A stretch of 64,000 bases of DNA, taken from positions 310,001-374,000 of the forward strand of contig JAPTYO010000034.1 of NCBI GenBank assembly GCA_036873135.1, in the 5' to 3' direction. The position numbers and the translations under genes are program-made. Numbering within the stretch: position 1 is the first letter of the stretch; each line of letters begins with the position of its first letter. Under the pieces are notes generated by a model that saw only the letters and a list, made by a program, of their open reading frames with translations, searched no databases and was not told where the DNA came from. Shown piece after piece: positions 32,650-44,500 of this stretch. The stretch is from Clarkia xantiana subsp. parviflora (lineage: Eukaryota > Streptophyta > Magnoliopsida > Myrtales > Onagraceae).

Positions 32650-32682
32650 CTTCGAACAGAAAGCCTGGCAATAACAAGAGCG

Positions 32683-33735
32683 ATGACGAACAGCTTAGTA
32701 TCTAGGCATCACCGCCCACCTGGGGGCAATAGGCGAGGGAGACAGCCTATACCTCCAGCAAGGCAGCCTAACCCAGAGAAACAGCCTGCACACCAGAGCC
32801 TCAGGTAGCCCCACAGGCACCCCAGCCTAACAAGCAGGGAGGAGGCTTCCACAGCTCCAACTCCATTGACTAGGAAGCCACAGGGACAGGGGGGCAACAA
32901 GGAGTGCCATCCCAATACACGGCACCTCCACAGGGGTACTACTATGAGGCACAACCTCAAAGGTATCCATATGGAATACTGACTCAAAGGAACGACAGTC
33001 GTGCCCACACAACCAACATAAGGCCCGCATACTCGCAAGGAGCACAGACAGTGACTCCGAGGTTGATGAACGCATTGGATGAGCTGCTAGCATATAGAGA
33101 TACCCTGAGGAACAGGCAGAGAAGGCAACACCAGCATGAAGAAGAACAAGTCCCAGAAGAAGAACACCACTTACACCCTCGAACAAGGTAGTGAGAAGAA
33201 CAAAGGAGAGACAACCAAAGGCCACCCCCAGAGGGAAGGAAGCAGTCTGTGCCTCCAAGGCAGCAACAGACACAGCAGAATGCCAGGGCATACACACCTC
33301 TGGGGGCAGATAGACAGGCAAGACCTCCAAGGAGGGATGGATTCAACCAAGTACCCCAACAGGGACATACACCGCATTAAGGGAAGACATACATGACAGA
33401 CCAACAAGGATATAGGAGTTCCAACATCAACCATGGCAATGTACACATACAGTCCGTATCACCACAGACATGCCTAAGGGACATACCAAGGAAAGCTCAA
33501 AGGGAGGGACATAGTCCCAACAACACAATAAAGCAACCACCTACCCATGATACAACACGACAGGTCCAAACCCCTTGTGCATGACAACCCTTGGCACACG
33601 TCCTCCTAGGACAGAGGAGGAGTTGAAAAGACAAGGATTTGAACAGGGAACTAATAGAGTACCACACCACAACAGCACATAGCTACTACAATGGGAAGTC
33701 TCATGGAGAGACATAGTAGAGTGAGACCGCACATA
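32683..33735 (+). pseudogene. Gag-like remnant of element B
   Basis: Short broken frames rich in Gln, Pro, Arg and Gly. The stretch 33040-33120 reads TVTPRLMNALDELLAYRDTL, matching the gag-proximal motif of A and C. No zinc knuckle, protease or pol is visible. Many stops. Confidence 0.55.
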
Positions 33736-34333
33736 GCATATATCTTTAGAAGATCTTCATCTCTACTTTTATATGAGAGAAATAACTTGTAAATCAGACT
33801 ACAAGAAAGAATTTATGAAATATGTATAACTTAAAATATATATGATATTAATGTTTTGTGTAGATCCACGTTCAAGCAATTATATATGAAAGATTTTGGT
33901 TTTTAGAACTACAAACTAAAAAACAATATTACATGATTCGATTTCATCTCAAAACAAAGAATGGAGTTTTCTCTCCAACTTGAATTAATATTATTTTTCA
34001 TTGTTTTGAGTCTAAAAAATATTTCTCTTTTTTAGTAACCCCTTGAAATGGGTTAAGCACAGAATTGATGTCGTTGACAATGAGAATTTGGTGTCTAAAT
34101 ACACCTTGATCGAAACCGGAGTCGAATTCGACAAGATCGACTTTGTCAATTATGAAGTTAAGTTTGAGGCTGTTGATGGTGGAAGTTTGATCAAGAACAC
34201 TAGCGAGTACCACACCAAGGGAGATGCTGAGCTCAAGGAAGAAGATATTAAGGGAGGAAAAGATAAGGCATTTGGACTTTACAAGGTGGTCGAGGAGTAC
34301 CTCAATGCCAACCCGGATGTTTATGCTTAAAAT

Positions 34334-34335
<2 letters not shown>

Positions 34336-34385
<50 letters not shown>
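34336..34385. repeat. (TA)n tract at the Helitron insertion site
   Basis: TA run directly after the exon 2 stop of PR-10 copy 6. It continues at 35034-35090 on the other side of the Helitron. Confidence 0.85.
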
Positions 34386-34388
<3 letters not shown>

Positions 34389-35032
34389 ACTACATATATA
34401 AAAGTCTCAATGGCCCTCACCCCCAAAAGTCATGTCTCTTTACATTTATATTTTAAATCTACTACTTCTATAAAAATCTCAATGACCCTCACCCCAAAAG
34501 TCATGTGTCTTCACATTTAAATTTTACCATGAAAGATAGAATATTTCATAAGGTGATTTTAAATATCAAAATAGTCTCTCCAATTTTAAATCTCAAAGAC
34601 GTTTAGTACTGAATTAGTTAAATTTCATGCTCATTTACATGATACGTACTACATGCATATAATAGACTCTTTTTATTTTATTTATAAAAAAAAATGTCAC
34701 ATTGATTTGTTTCTACCATCATTTATATTACTAAGTACATACTACATACGTATCATCAGTACATACATATCAATGGTAAACATGCACAACATGTTCTTAA
34801 GAATTAGATCATTACCTCTATATGTGCGATTTTCTCATTATCGAGTGTGATATTGTTTTTTTTTGTCCCTCTCATAACCACACATATTAGAATCGCCACC
34901 TTAATGGAATATATTGTGGAGGAAGGCTTTTATTCAGCGAATTAATAACTGCACTAGCTTGCTTAATTTTTATTTGTAAGTACGCAAATTTAAAATTCGA
35001 TAAACACGTGCATCGCGCGTGTCTATTTTCTA

Positions 35033-35033
<1 letters not shown>
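34386..35033 (+). mobile_element. Non-autonomous Helitron, 648 bp, in the 3' UTR of PR-10 copy 6
   Basis: Starts TCTACTACATATATAAAAG and ends with an imperfect hairpin (ACACGTGC ATC GCGCGTGT), then CTATTTTCTAG followed by T. It splits a TA-rich tract without a target duplication, as Helitrons do (A before TC, T after CTAG). The PR-10 3' UTR (ATGAAGAAGTTGTTTTGTG in copy 5) resumes at about 35089. The 5' terminal ~70 bp is repeated just inside (34457-34528). No coding region. Confidence 0.8.
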
Positions 35034-35093
<60 letters not shown>

Positions 35094-35265
35094 GAAGTTG
35101 TTTTGTGATTTTCATCAATTATTTTCGTGAGATGTTTATTTTCGTGAGATGTTTGATTTCTTTAGTTGTGTAAAAATTGCACGAATAAATGTTAAATGAT
35201 ATTGGTGAGTGGTTGTGAGAAGTTGTTGCAAGTTGTTTTGTGATTTTATGTATATAACAATTGTT
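35034..35265 (+). other. (TA)n tract and displaced 3' UTR of PR-10 copy 6
   Basis: A TA run to 35090 is followed by sequence matching the copy 5 3' UTR (GAAGAAGTTGTTTTGTGATT, TTTCGTGAGATGTTT). TTTCGTGAGATGTTT is present twice in tandem here. Confidence 0.7.
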
Positions 35266-35337
35266 CATAGATCGGGTTTGAAGCAAGCAATTATTGCTTA
35301 TACCGTCGTCATCGTTGTCTTGACAAACAACCCTCCT

Positions 35338-35590
35338 CAACTTTGTCGCCGGAGAAAAAGAGGGCTCCGCCGCTGAGACTGTCAGCTGCCCGTACCGCCT
35401 ATAACCTTCGGCCGTCGGATCCGCGTCAAGCGTATGTTCTTCAACAGATATGTCTACGATGACCACCGATGATATCTCGCCGGAGATAGAGAGGGCTCCG
35501 CCGCTAAGACTGTCAGCCACCCGTACCGCCTGGTGCATTCGTCCGCCAGCTCCGCGTCAAGCTTCTGTTCTTCAACAGATTTATATAAAA
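35338..35590. repeat. Two-copy ~139-bp tandem duplication
   Basis: CGCCGGAGA..GAGGGCTCCGCCGCT and GTTCTTCAACAGAT occur in both halves (about 35341-35447 and 35479-35586). The stretch is GC-richer than its surroundings. ORFs on both strands are not recognisable. Origin unknown, possibly captured exon-like DNA. Confidence 0.7.
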
Positions 35591-35639
35591 GATGTGTGGA
35601 CTATGGAGAAATCTAAAGGAGATGCCTCGATTATCCCTC

Positions 35640-36010
35640 TACATTGAATGAAGCCGCCTCGATTATCCCATCTACATTGAATTAAAGTCGCCTCGTTTCT
35701 CTCCTCTAAACATTGAAATGAAGCGGAATTTTAATTGCAATTAATTGCATAAATTGAATCTTAAACGGTCTGAAATCAGAGAAATTTTAATTTCGGTTAA
35801 TTACATACATTGAATCTTGAACGATCTGAAATCTGCTTGCTTTTTGGATTGGATGAACCCGAAATTTTATATACAATTAATTGCATACATTGAATCTTGA
35901 ACTGTTCGAAATCAGCGAAATTTTAATTGTGATTAATGCATACATTGAATCTTGAACTGTCTGAAATTTGCTTACTTTTTGGATTGGATGAACCCGAAAT
36001 ATTAATTGCA
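35640..36010. repeat. Nested tandem repeats with CATTGAATCTTGAAC
   Basis: A ~70-bp unit with TTAATTGCATACATTGAATC and TGAACTGTCTGAAAT repeats four times, and a longer ~140-bp unit with TTTTTGGATTGGATGAACCC occurs twice. Non-coding. Confidence 0.7.
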
Positions 36011-36030
36011 TGAAAGATTGTGTTGAGTTG

Positions 36031-36533
36031 ATCCACGTTCAAGCAATTACATGAAAGATTTTGGAATTACAACTAAAAATTTAAAATGGAAAAAAAAAAA
36101 CTTAAAACTAAAAACTTAAAACAATATTACATGATTCGTTTTCATTTCAAAACAAATTTTTAATGGAATTTTATTTCCAACTTGAATTAATATCATTTCT
36201 TTGTTTTGAGTCTAAAAAATGTTTATTATTTTTTTAGGTAACCCTTTGAAGTGGGTTAAGCACATAATTGATGTCATCGACAATGAGAATTTGGTGTCCA
36301 AATACGCTTTGATCGCAACCGGTGTCGAATTCGACAAGATCGACTTTGTCAATTATGAGGTTAAGTTTGAGGATGATGGTAGTGGAAGTTTGATCAAGAA
36401 CACTAGCGAGTACAACACTAAGGGAGATGCTGAGCTCAAAGAAGAAGACATTAAGGGAGGAAAAGATAAGGCATTTGGACTTTACAAGGTGGTCGAGGAG
36501 TACCTCACTGTCAATCCGGATGTTTATGCTTAA
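36031..36533 (+). pseudogene. PR-10 copy 7: orphan intron end and exon 2
   Basis: Similarity to the copy 5/6 intron begins near 36031 (GATCCACGTTCAAGCAATTA), and exon 2 is complete at 36238-36533 with a normal TTTTTTAGG acceptor and a stop. No exon 1 or promoter lies upstream as far as 34331. The exon 2 protein differs from copy 6 at several places (KHIIDVIDNE, YALIATGVEF, KFEDDGSGS), so it is a diverged partial duplicate. It may serve as an alternative second exon for copy 6 exon 1, since the phase fits. Confidence 0.8.
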
Positions 36534-36552
36534 AATATCATAAAATTAAATG

Positions 36553-38510
36553 ATATGACCGTGGAATGGTTTAAAGTACTTCTCATTTCAGACTCAAAAC
36601 TTCAAATTTTCAGTGATGGTTAGTATGAGAAATTTTTTCAGTTTCGGCCAATTTCCTCATTTTTTCAATATAACCTCTTTTCGGGCCTCTGTTTTTTATG
36701 AAATCAGTTTTATTTGCACTCTTACTCATCGTATATGACCGTGGTATGGTTCAAAGTATTTCTCATTTCGGAATCAAAGCATCACGTTTTCCGTGATGGT
36801 AAGTATGCGAAATTCTTCAGTTTCGGCCAATTTTCTCATTTTTTCAATATAACCTCTTTTTGGACCTCTGTTTTTGATGAAATCAGTTTTATTTGCACTC
36901 TTACTCATCGTATATGACTGTAGAATGGTTCAAAGTATTTCTCATTTAGGAATCAAAGCATCACGTTTTCCGTGATGGTAAGTTAGCGAAATTCTTCAGT
37001 TTCGGCCAATTTTCTCATTTTATCAATATAACCTCACTCGGACCTCTGTTTTTTATGAAATCAGTTTTATTTGCAGTCTTACTCATCGTATATGACTGTG
37101 GAATGGTTTAACGTACTTCTCATTTCGGACTCAAAGCTTCACAATATTTTCCGTTATGGTTAGTATGCGAAATTCTTCAGTTTCGGCCAATTTTTTTCAT
37201 TTTTTCAATATGACCTCACTCGGACCTCTGTTTTTTATGAAATCAGTTTTATTTGCACTCTTACTCATCGTATATGACCGTGGAATGGTTCAAAGTATTT
37301 CTCATTTCGGAATCAAAGCATCACGTTTTCCGTGATGGTAAGTAAGCGAAATTCTTCAGTTTCGGCCAATTTTCTCATTTTTTTTCAATATAACCTCACT
37401 CAGACCTCTGTTTTTTATGAAATCAGTTTTATTTGCACTCTTACTCATCGTATATGACCGTGAAATGGTTTAAAGTACTTCTCATTTCGGACTCAAAGCT
37501 TTACAATATTTTCCGTGATAGTTAGTATGCGAAATTCTTCAGTTTCGACCAAGTTTCTCAGTTTTTTCAATATAACCTCTTTTCGGACCTCTGTTTTTTA
37601 TGAAATCAGTTGTATTTTCACTCTTAATCATCGTATATGACCGTGGAATGGATTAAGTACTTCTCATTTGGGACTCAAAACTTCACAGTTTCCGTGATGG
37701 TTAGTATGCGAAATTCTTCAGATTCGGCCAACTTTCTCATTTTTTCAATATAACCTCACTCGGACCTTTCTTTTTTATGAAATCAGTTTTATTTGCACTC
37801 TTACTCATCGTATAAGACCGTGGAATGGTTCAAAGTATTTCTAATTTGGGAATCAAAGCATCACGTTTTCCGTGATGGTAAGTAAGCGAAATTCTTCAAT
37901 TTTGGCCAATTTTCTCATTTTTTCAATATAACCTCACTCGGACCTCCATTTTTTATGAAATCAGTTTTATTTGCACTATTACTCATCGTATATGACCGTG
38001 GAATGGTTCAAAGTATTTCTCATTTCGGAATCAAATCATCACGTTTTCCGTGATGGTAAGTATGCGAAATTCTTCAGTTTCGGCAAATTTTCTGATTTTT
38101 CAATAAAACCTCTTTTCGGACCTCTGTTTTTGATGAAATCAATTTTATTTGCACTCTTACTCATCCTATATGACCTTGGAATGGTTTAAAGTATTTCTCA
38201 TTGTGGAATCAAAGCATCACGTTTTCCGTGATGGTAAGTATGCGAAATTCTTCAGTTTCGGCCAATTTTCTCATTTTTTCAATATAACCTCACTCAGACC
38301 TTTTTTTTTTTTTTTTTTTTTTAATTTATGAAATCAGTTTTAATTGCACTCTTACTAATCGTATATGACCGTGAAATGGTATAAAGTACTTCTCATTTCA
38401 GACTCAAAGCTTCACAATATTTTCCGTGATGGTTAGTATGCGAAATTTTTCAGTTTCGGCCAATTTTCTCAGTTTTTTCAATATAACCTCTTTTCGGACC
38501 TCTGTTTTTA
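36553..38510 (-). repeat. ~178-bp satellite, inverted block (about 11 monomers)
   Basis: The first satellite monomers start 20 bp after the PR-10 exon 2 stop. They run as the reverse complement of the main array (with TATGACCGTGGAATGG and ACCTCTGTTTTTTATGAAAT in plus sense). The orientation changes at about 38507-38511 within TCTGTTTTTATTGAAAAAAT. Short ORFs are artefacts of the repeat. Confidence 0.93.
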
Positions 38511-41500
38511 TTGAAAAAATGAGAAAATTGGCCGAAACTGAAGAATTTCGCATACTAACCATCACGGAAAATGTGAAGTTTTGAGTCCGAAATGAGAAGT
38601 ACTTTAAACCATTCCATGGTCATATACGATGAGTAATAGTGCAATTAAGATGACTTCATAAAAAACAGATGTCCGAGTGAGGTTATATTGAAAAAATGAA
38701 AAAATTGGCTGAAACTGAAGAATTTCGCATACTAACCATCACGGAAAATGTGAAGTTTTGAGTCCGAAATGAGAAGTACTTAAAACCATTCAATTGTCAT
38801 ATAGGATGAATAATAGTGCAAATAAAACTGATTTCATAAAAAACAGAGGTCCGAGTAAGGTTATATTGAAAAAATGAAAAAATTGGCCGAAACTTAAGAA
38901 TTTCGCATACTAACCATCACGGAAAATGTGAAGTTTTGAGTCCGAAATGAGAAGTACTTTAAACCATTCCACGGTAATATACGATGAGTAAGAGTGCAAA
39001 TAAAACTGATTTCATCAAAATCAGTGGTCCGGAAAGAGGTTATATTGAAAAAACGAGAAAATTGGCCGAAACTGAAGAATTTCGCATACTAACCATCACA
39101 GAAATATTGTGAAGCTTTGAGTCCGAAATGAGAAGTACTTTAAACCATTCCACGGTCATATTCGATGAGTAAGAGTTTAAATAAAACTTATTACATAAAA
39201 AACAGAGGTCCGAGTGACGTTATATTGAAAAAATGAGAAAATTGGCCGAAACTGAAGAATTTCGCTTACTTACCATCACGGAAAACGTGATGCTTTGATT
39301 CCGAAATGAGAAATACTTTGAACCATTCCAAGTTCTTATACGATGAGTAAGAGTGCAAATAAAACTGATTTCATAAAAAACAAAGGTCCGATTGAGGTTA
39401 TATTGAAAAAATGAGAAAATTGGCCGAAACTGAAGAATTTCGCATACTAACCATCACGGAATATGTGAAGTTTTGAGTCCGAAATGAGAAGTACTTTAAA
39501 CCATCCCATGGTCATATACGATGAGTAATAGTGCAAATAAAACAGATTTCATAAAAAAAAAAGAAGTCCGAGTGAGGTTATATTGAAAAAATGAAAAAAT
39601 ATGCCGAAACTGAAGAATTTCGCATACTAAACATCACGGAAAATGTGATGTTTTGAGTCCGAAATGAGAAGTACTTTAAACCATTCCACGGTCATATACG
39701 ATGATTAAGAGTGCAAATAAAACTGATTTCATAAAAAATAGAGGTCGGAAAAGAGGTTATATTTAAAAAATGATAAAATTGGCTGAAACTAAAGAATTTC
39801 GCATACTAACCATCACGGAAAATATTGTGAAGCTTTGAGTCCGAAATGAGAAGTACTTTAAACCATTCCACGGTCATATAAGATGAGTAAGAGTTTAAAT
39901 AAAACTTATTTCATAAAAAACAGAGGTCCGAGTGAGGTTATATTGAAAAAATGAGAAAATTGGCCGAAACTGAAGAATTTCGCTTACTTACCATCACGGA
40001 ATATGTGAAGTTTTGAGTCCGAAATGAGAAGTACTTTAAACCATCCCATGGTCATATACGATGAGTAATAGTGCAAATAAAACTGATTTAATAAAAAACA
40101 GAGGTCCGAGTGAGGTTATATTGAAAAAATGAAAAAATTGGCCGAAACTGAAGAATTTTGCATACTAACCATTACGGAAAATGTGAAGTTTTGAGTCCGA
40201 AATGAGAAGTACTTTAAACCATTCCACGGTCATATACGATGATTAAGAGTGCAAATAAAACAGATTTCATAAAAAACAGAGGTCCGAAAAGAGGTTATAT
40301 TTAAAAAATGATAAAATTGGTTGAAACTGAAGAATTTCGCATACTAACCATCACGAAAAATATTGTGAAGCTTTGAGTCCGAAATGATAAGTACTTTAAA
40401 CCATTCCATGGTCATATACGATGAGTAAGAGTGCAAGTAAAACTGATTTCATAAAAAACAGAGGTCCGATTGAGTTTATATTGAAAAAATGAGAAAATTG
40501 GCCGAAACTGAAGAATTTCGCATAAACCATCACGGAAAATGTGAAGTTTTGAGTCCGAAATGAGAAGTACTTTAAACCATTCCATTGTCATATAGGATGA
40601 GTAATAGAGCAAATACAAATTATTTCATAAAAAACAGAGGTCCGAGTGAGGTTATTGAAAAAATGAAAAAATTGGCCGAAACTTAAGAATTTCGCAGACT
40701 AACCATCACGGAAATATTGTGAAGATTTGAGTCCGAAATGAGAAGTACTTTAAATCATTCCACGGTCATATACGAGAGTAAGAGTGAAAATAAAACTTAT
40801 TTCATAAAAAACAGAGGTCCGAGTGAGGTTATATTGAAAAATAGAAAAAATTGGCCGAAACTGAAGAATTTCGCATACTAACCATTACGGAAAATGTGAA
40901 GTTTTGAGTCCGAAATGAGAAGTACTTTAAACCATTCCACGGTCATATACGATGATTAAGAGTGCAAATAAAACTGATTTCATAAAAACAGAGGTTCGAA
41001 AAGAGGTTATATTTAAAAAATGATAAAATTGGCTGAAACTGAAGAATTTCGAATACTAACCATCACGAAAAATATTGTGAAGCTTTGAGTCCGAAATGAG
41101 AAGTACTTTAAACCATTCCATGGTCATATACGATGAGTAAGAGTGCAAGTAAAACTGATTTCATAAAAAACGGAGGTCCGATTGAGTTTATATTGAAAAA
41201 ATGAGAAAATTGGCCGAAACTGAAGAATTTCGCATAAACCATCACGGAAAATGTGAAGTTTTGAGTCCGAAATGAGAAGTACTTTAAACCATTCCATTGT
41301 CATATAGGATGAGTAATAGTGCAAATACAGCTGATTTCGTAAAAAACAGAGGTCCGAGTGAGGTTATTGAAAAAATGAAAAAATTGGCCGAAACTTAAGA
41401 ATTTCGCAGACTAACCATCACGGAAATATTGTGAAGCTTTGAGTCCGAAATGAGAAGTACTTTAAATCATTCCACGGTCATATACGAGAGTAAGAGTGCA

Positions 41501-44500
41501 AATAAAACTTATTTCATAAAAAACAGAGGTCCGAGTGAGGTTATATTGAAAAATAGAAAAAATTGGCTGAAACTGAAGAATTTCGCATACTAACCATCAC
41601 GGAAAATGTGAAGTTTCGAGTCCGAAATGAGAAGTACTTTAAACCATTCCATTGTCATATAGGATGAGTAATAGTGCAAATACAACTGATTTCATAAAAA
41701 ACAGAGGTCCGAGTGAGGTTATTGAAAAAATGAAAAAATTGGCTGAAACTGAAGAATTTCGCATACTAACCATCACGGAAAATGTGAAGTTTTGAGTCCA
41801 AAATGAGAAGTACTTAAAACCATTCAACTGTCATATAGGATGAGTAATAGTGCAAATAAAACTGATTTCATAAAAAACAGAGGTCTGAGTGAGGTCATAT
41901 TGAAAAAATGAAAAAATTGGCCGAAACTTAAGAATTTCGCATACTAACCATCACAGAAAATGTGAAGTTTTGAGTCCGAAATGAGAAGTACTTTAAACCA
42001 TTCCACGGTCATATACGATGAGTAAGAGTGCAAATAAAACTGATTTCATCAAAATCAGTGGTCCGAAAAGAGGTTATATTGAAAAAATGAGAAAATTGGC
42101 CGAAACTGAAGAATTTCGCATACTAACCATCACGGAAATATTGTGAAGCTTTAAGTCCGAAATGAGAAGTACTTTAAACCATTCCACGGTCATATACGAT
42201 GAGTAAGAGTGCAAATAAAACTTATTTCATAAAAAACAGAGGTCCGAGTGAGGTTATATTGAAAAAATGAGAAATTGGCCGAAACTGAAGAATTTCGCTT
42301 ACTTACCATCACGGAAAACGTGATGCTTTGATTCCGAAATGAGAAATACTTTGAACCATTCCACGGTCATATACGGTGAGTAAGAGTGCAAATAAAACTG
42401 TTTTCATAAAAAACAAAGGTCCGAGTGAGGTTATATTAAAGTAATGAGAAAATTGGCCGAAACTGAAGAATTTCGCTTACTTACCATCACGGAAAACGTG
42501 ATGCTTTGATTCCGAAATGAGAAATACTTTGAACCATTTCACGGTCATATTCGATGAGTAAGAGTGCAAATAAATCTGATTTCATAAAAAACAAAGGTCC
42601 GAGTGAGGTTATATTGAAAAAATGAGAAAATTGGCCGAAACTGAAGAATTTCGCATACTAAACATCACGGAAAATGTGAAGTTTTGAGTCCGAAATGAGA
42701 AGTACTTTAAACCATTACATAGTCATATACGATGAGTAATAGTGCAAATAAAACTGATTTCATAAAAAACAGAGGTCCGAGTGAGGTTATATTGAAAAAA
42801 GAAAAAATTGGCCGAAACTGAAGAATTTCACATACTAACCATCACGGAAAATGTGAAGTTTTGAGTCCGAAATGAGAAGTACTTTAAAACATTCCACGGT
42901 CATATACGATGAGTAAGGGTGCAAATAAAACTGATTTCATAAAAAACAGAGGTCCGAAAAGAGGTTATATTGAAAAAATGATAAAATTGGCCGAAACTGA
43001 AGAATTTCGCATACTAACCATCACGGAAAATATGCTGAAGCTTTGAGTCCGAAATGAGAAGTAATTTAAAGCATTCCACAGTCATATAAGATGAATAAGA
43101 GTGCAAATAAAACTGATTTCATAAAAAACAGAGGTTCGAGTGAGGTTATATTGAAAAAATGAGAAAATTTGCCGAAACTGAAGAATTTCGCTTACTACCA
43201 TCACAGAAAATGTGATGCTTTGATTCCGAAATAAGAAATACTTTGAACCATTCCACGGTCATACATGATGAGTAAGAGTGTAAATAAAACTTATTTCATA
43301 AAAAACAAAGGTCCGAGTGAGGTTATATAGAAAAAATGAAAAAAATGGCCGAAACTTAAGAATTTCGCATATTAATTAATCATCACGGAAAATGTGAAGT
43401 TTTAAGTCCGAAATGAGAAGTACTTTAAACCATTCCACGGTCATATACGATGAATAAGAGTGCTAATATAACTGATTTCATCAAAAACAGAGGTCCGAAA
43501 AGAGGTTATATTGAAAAAAATGAGAAAATTGGCCGTAACTGAAGAATTTCGCATACTAACCATCACGGAAAATGTGAAGTTTTGAGTCCCAAATGAGAAG
43601 TACTTAATCCATTCCACGGTCATATACGATGAGTAAGAGTGCAAATAAAACTGATTTCATAAAAAACAGAGTTCCGATTGAGTTTATATTGAAAAAATGA
43701 GAAAATTGGCCGAAACTGAAGAATTTCGCATACTACATCACTGAAAATGTGAAGTTTTGAGTCCGAAATGAGAAGTACTTTAAACCATTCCATGGTCATA
43801 TACGATGAGTAATAGTGCAAATAAAACTGATTTCATAAAAAACAGATGTCCGAGTGAGGTTATATTGAAAAAATGAAAAAATTGGCTGAAACTGAAGAAT
43901 TTCGCATACTAACCATAACGGAAAATGTGAAGTTTTGAGTCCGAAATGAGAAGTACTTTAAACCATTCCAGTGTCATATAGGATGAGTAATAGTGCAAAT
44001 AAAACTGATTTCATAAAAAACAGAGGTCTGAGTGAGGTCATATTGAAAAAATGAAAAAATTGGCCGAAACTTAAGAATTTCGCATACTAACCATCACGGA
44101 AAATGTGAAGTTTTGAGTCCGAAATGAGAAGTACTTTAAACCATTCCACGGTCATATACGATGAGTAAGAGTGCAAATAAAACTGATTTCATCAAAATCA
44201 GTGGTCCGAAAAGAGGTTATATTGAAAAAATGAGAAAGTTGGCCGAAACTATAGAATTTCGCATACTAACCATCAGGGAAAATGTGAAGTTTTGAGTCCG
44301 AAATGAGAAGTACTTTAAACCATTCCACGGTCATATACGATGATTAAGAGTGCAAATAAAACTGATTTCATAAAAAACAGAGGTCCGAAAAGAGGTTATA
44401 TTTAAAAAATAATAAAATTGGCTGAATCTGAAGAATTTCGCATACTAACCATCACAGAAAATATTGTGAAGCTTTGAGTCCGAAATGAGAAGTACTTTAA

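Larger units (their letters stand above)
31612..33807 (+). mobile_element. Element B: truncated LTR retrotransposon in a PR-10 intron
   Basis: Starts TGATGGATATACGCCC and runs through a single LTR (31612-32631), a primer-binding site and a short decayed gag-like region. No second LTR is found before PR-10 intron sequence resumes near 33810. The LTR architecture matches elements A and C. The right border is approximate. AGAAT occurs before the LTR (31607-31611) and at 33808-33812, but without a terminal LTR this may be chance. Confidence 0.75.
31197..34330 (+). pseudogene. PR-10 copy 6: exon 2 acceptor shifted by a 1-nt deletion
   Basis: Exon 1 (31197-31380) is complete, 184 nt, and starts MGVTTYNQEFKSAIPASR. 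Exon 2-like sequence ends at 34330. The other copies have TTAGGTAACCC at the acceptor; here it is TTAGTAACCC (34032-34041), one G short. Using this AG (34034-34035) joins exon 1 out of frame and meets TGA after three codons. The 2.65-kb intron also contains the truncated LTR element B. The exon 2 body itself (34043-34330) is otherwise well preserved, with ENLVSKYTLIETGVEFDK. The gene therefore cannot make a normal PR-10 protein by the usual splice. Exon 1 could in principle splice to the orphan exon at 36238, which has a normal acceptor. Confidence 0.8.

Noticed and set aside
31612..33812. Element B as a complete retrotransposon with TSD AGAAT
   Set aside because: AGAAT occurs on both sides, but there is no second LTR, and a 5-base match in AT-rich DNA is weak; it is treated as truncated.
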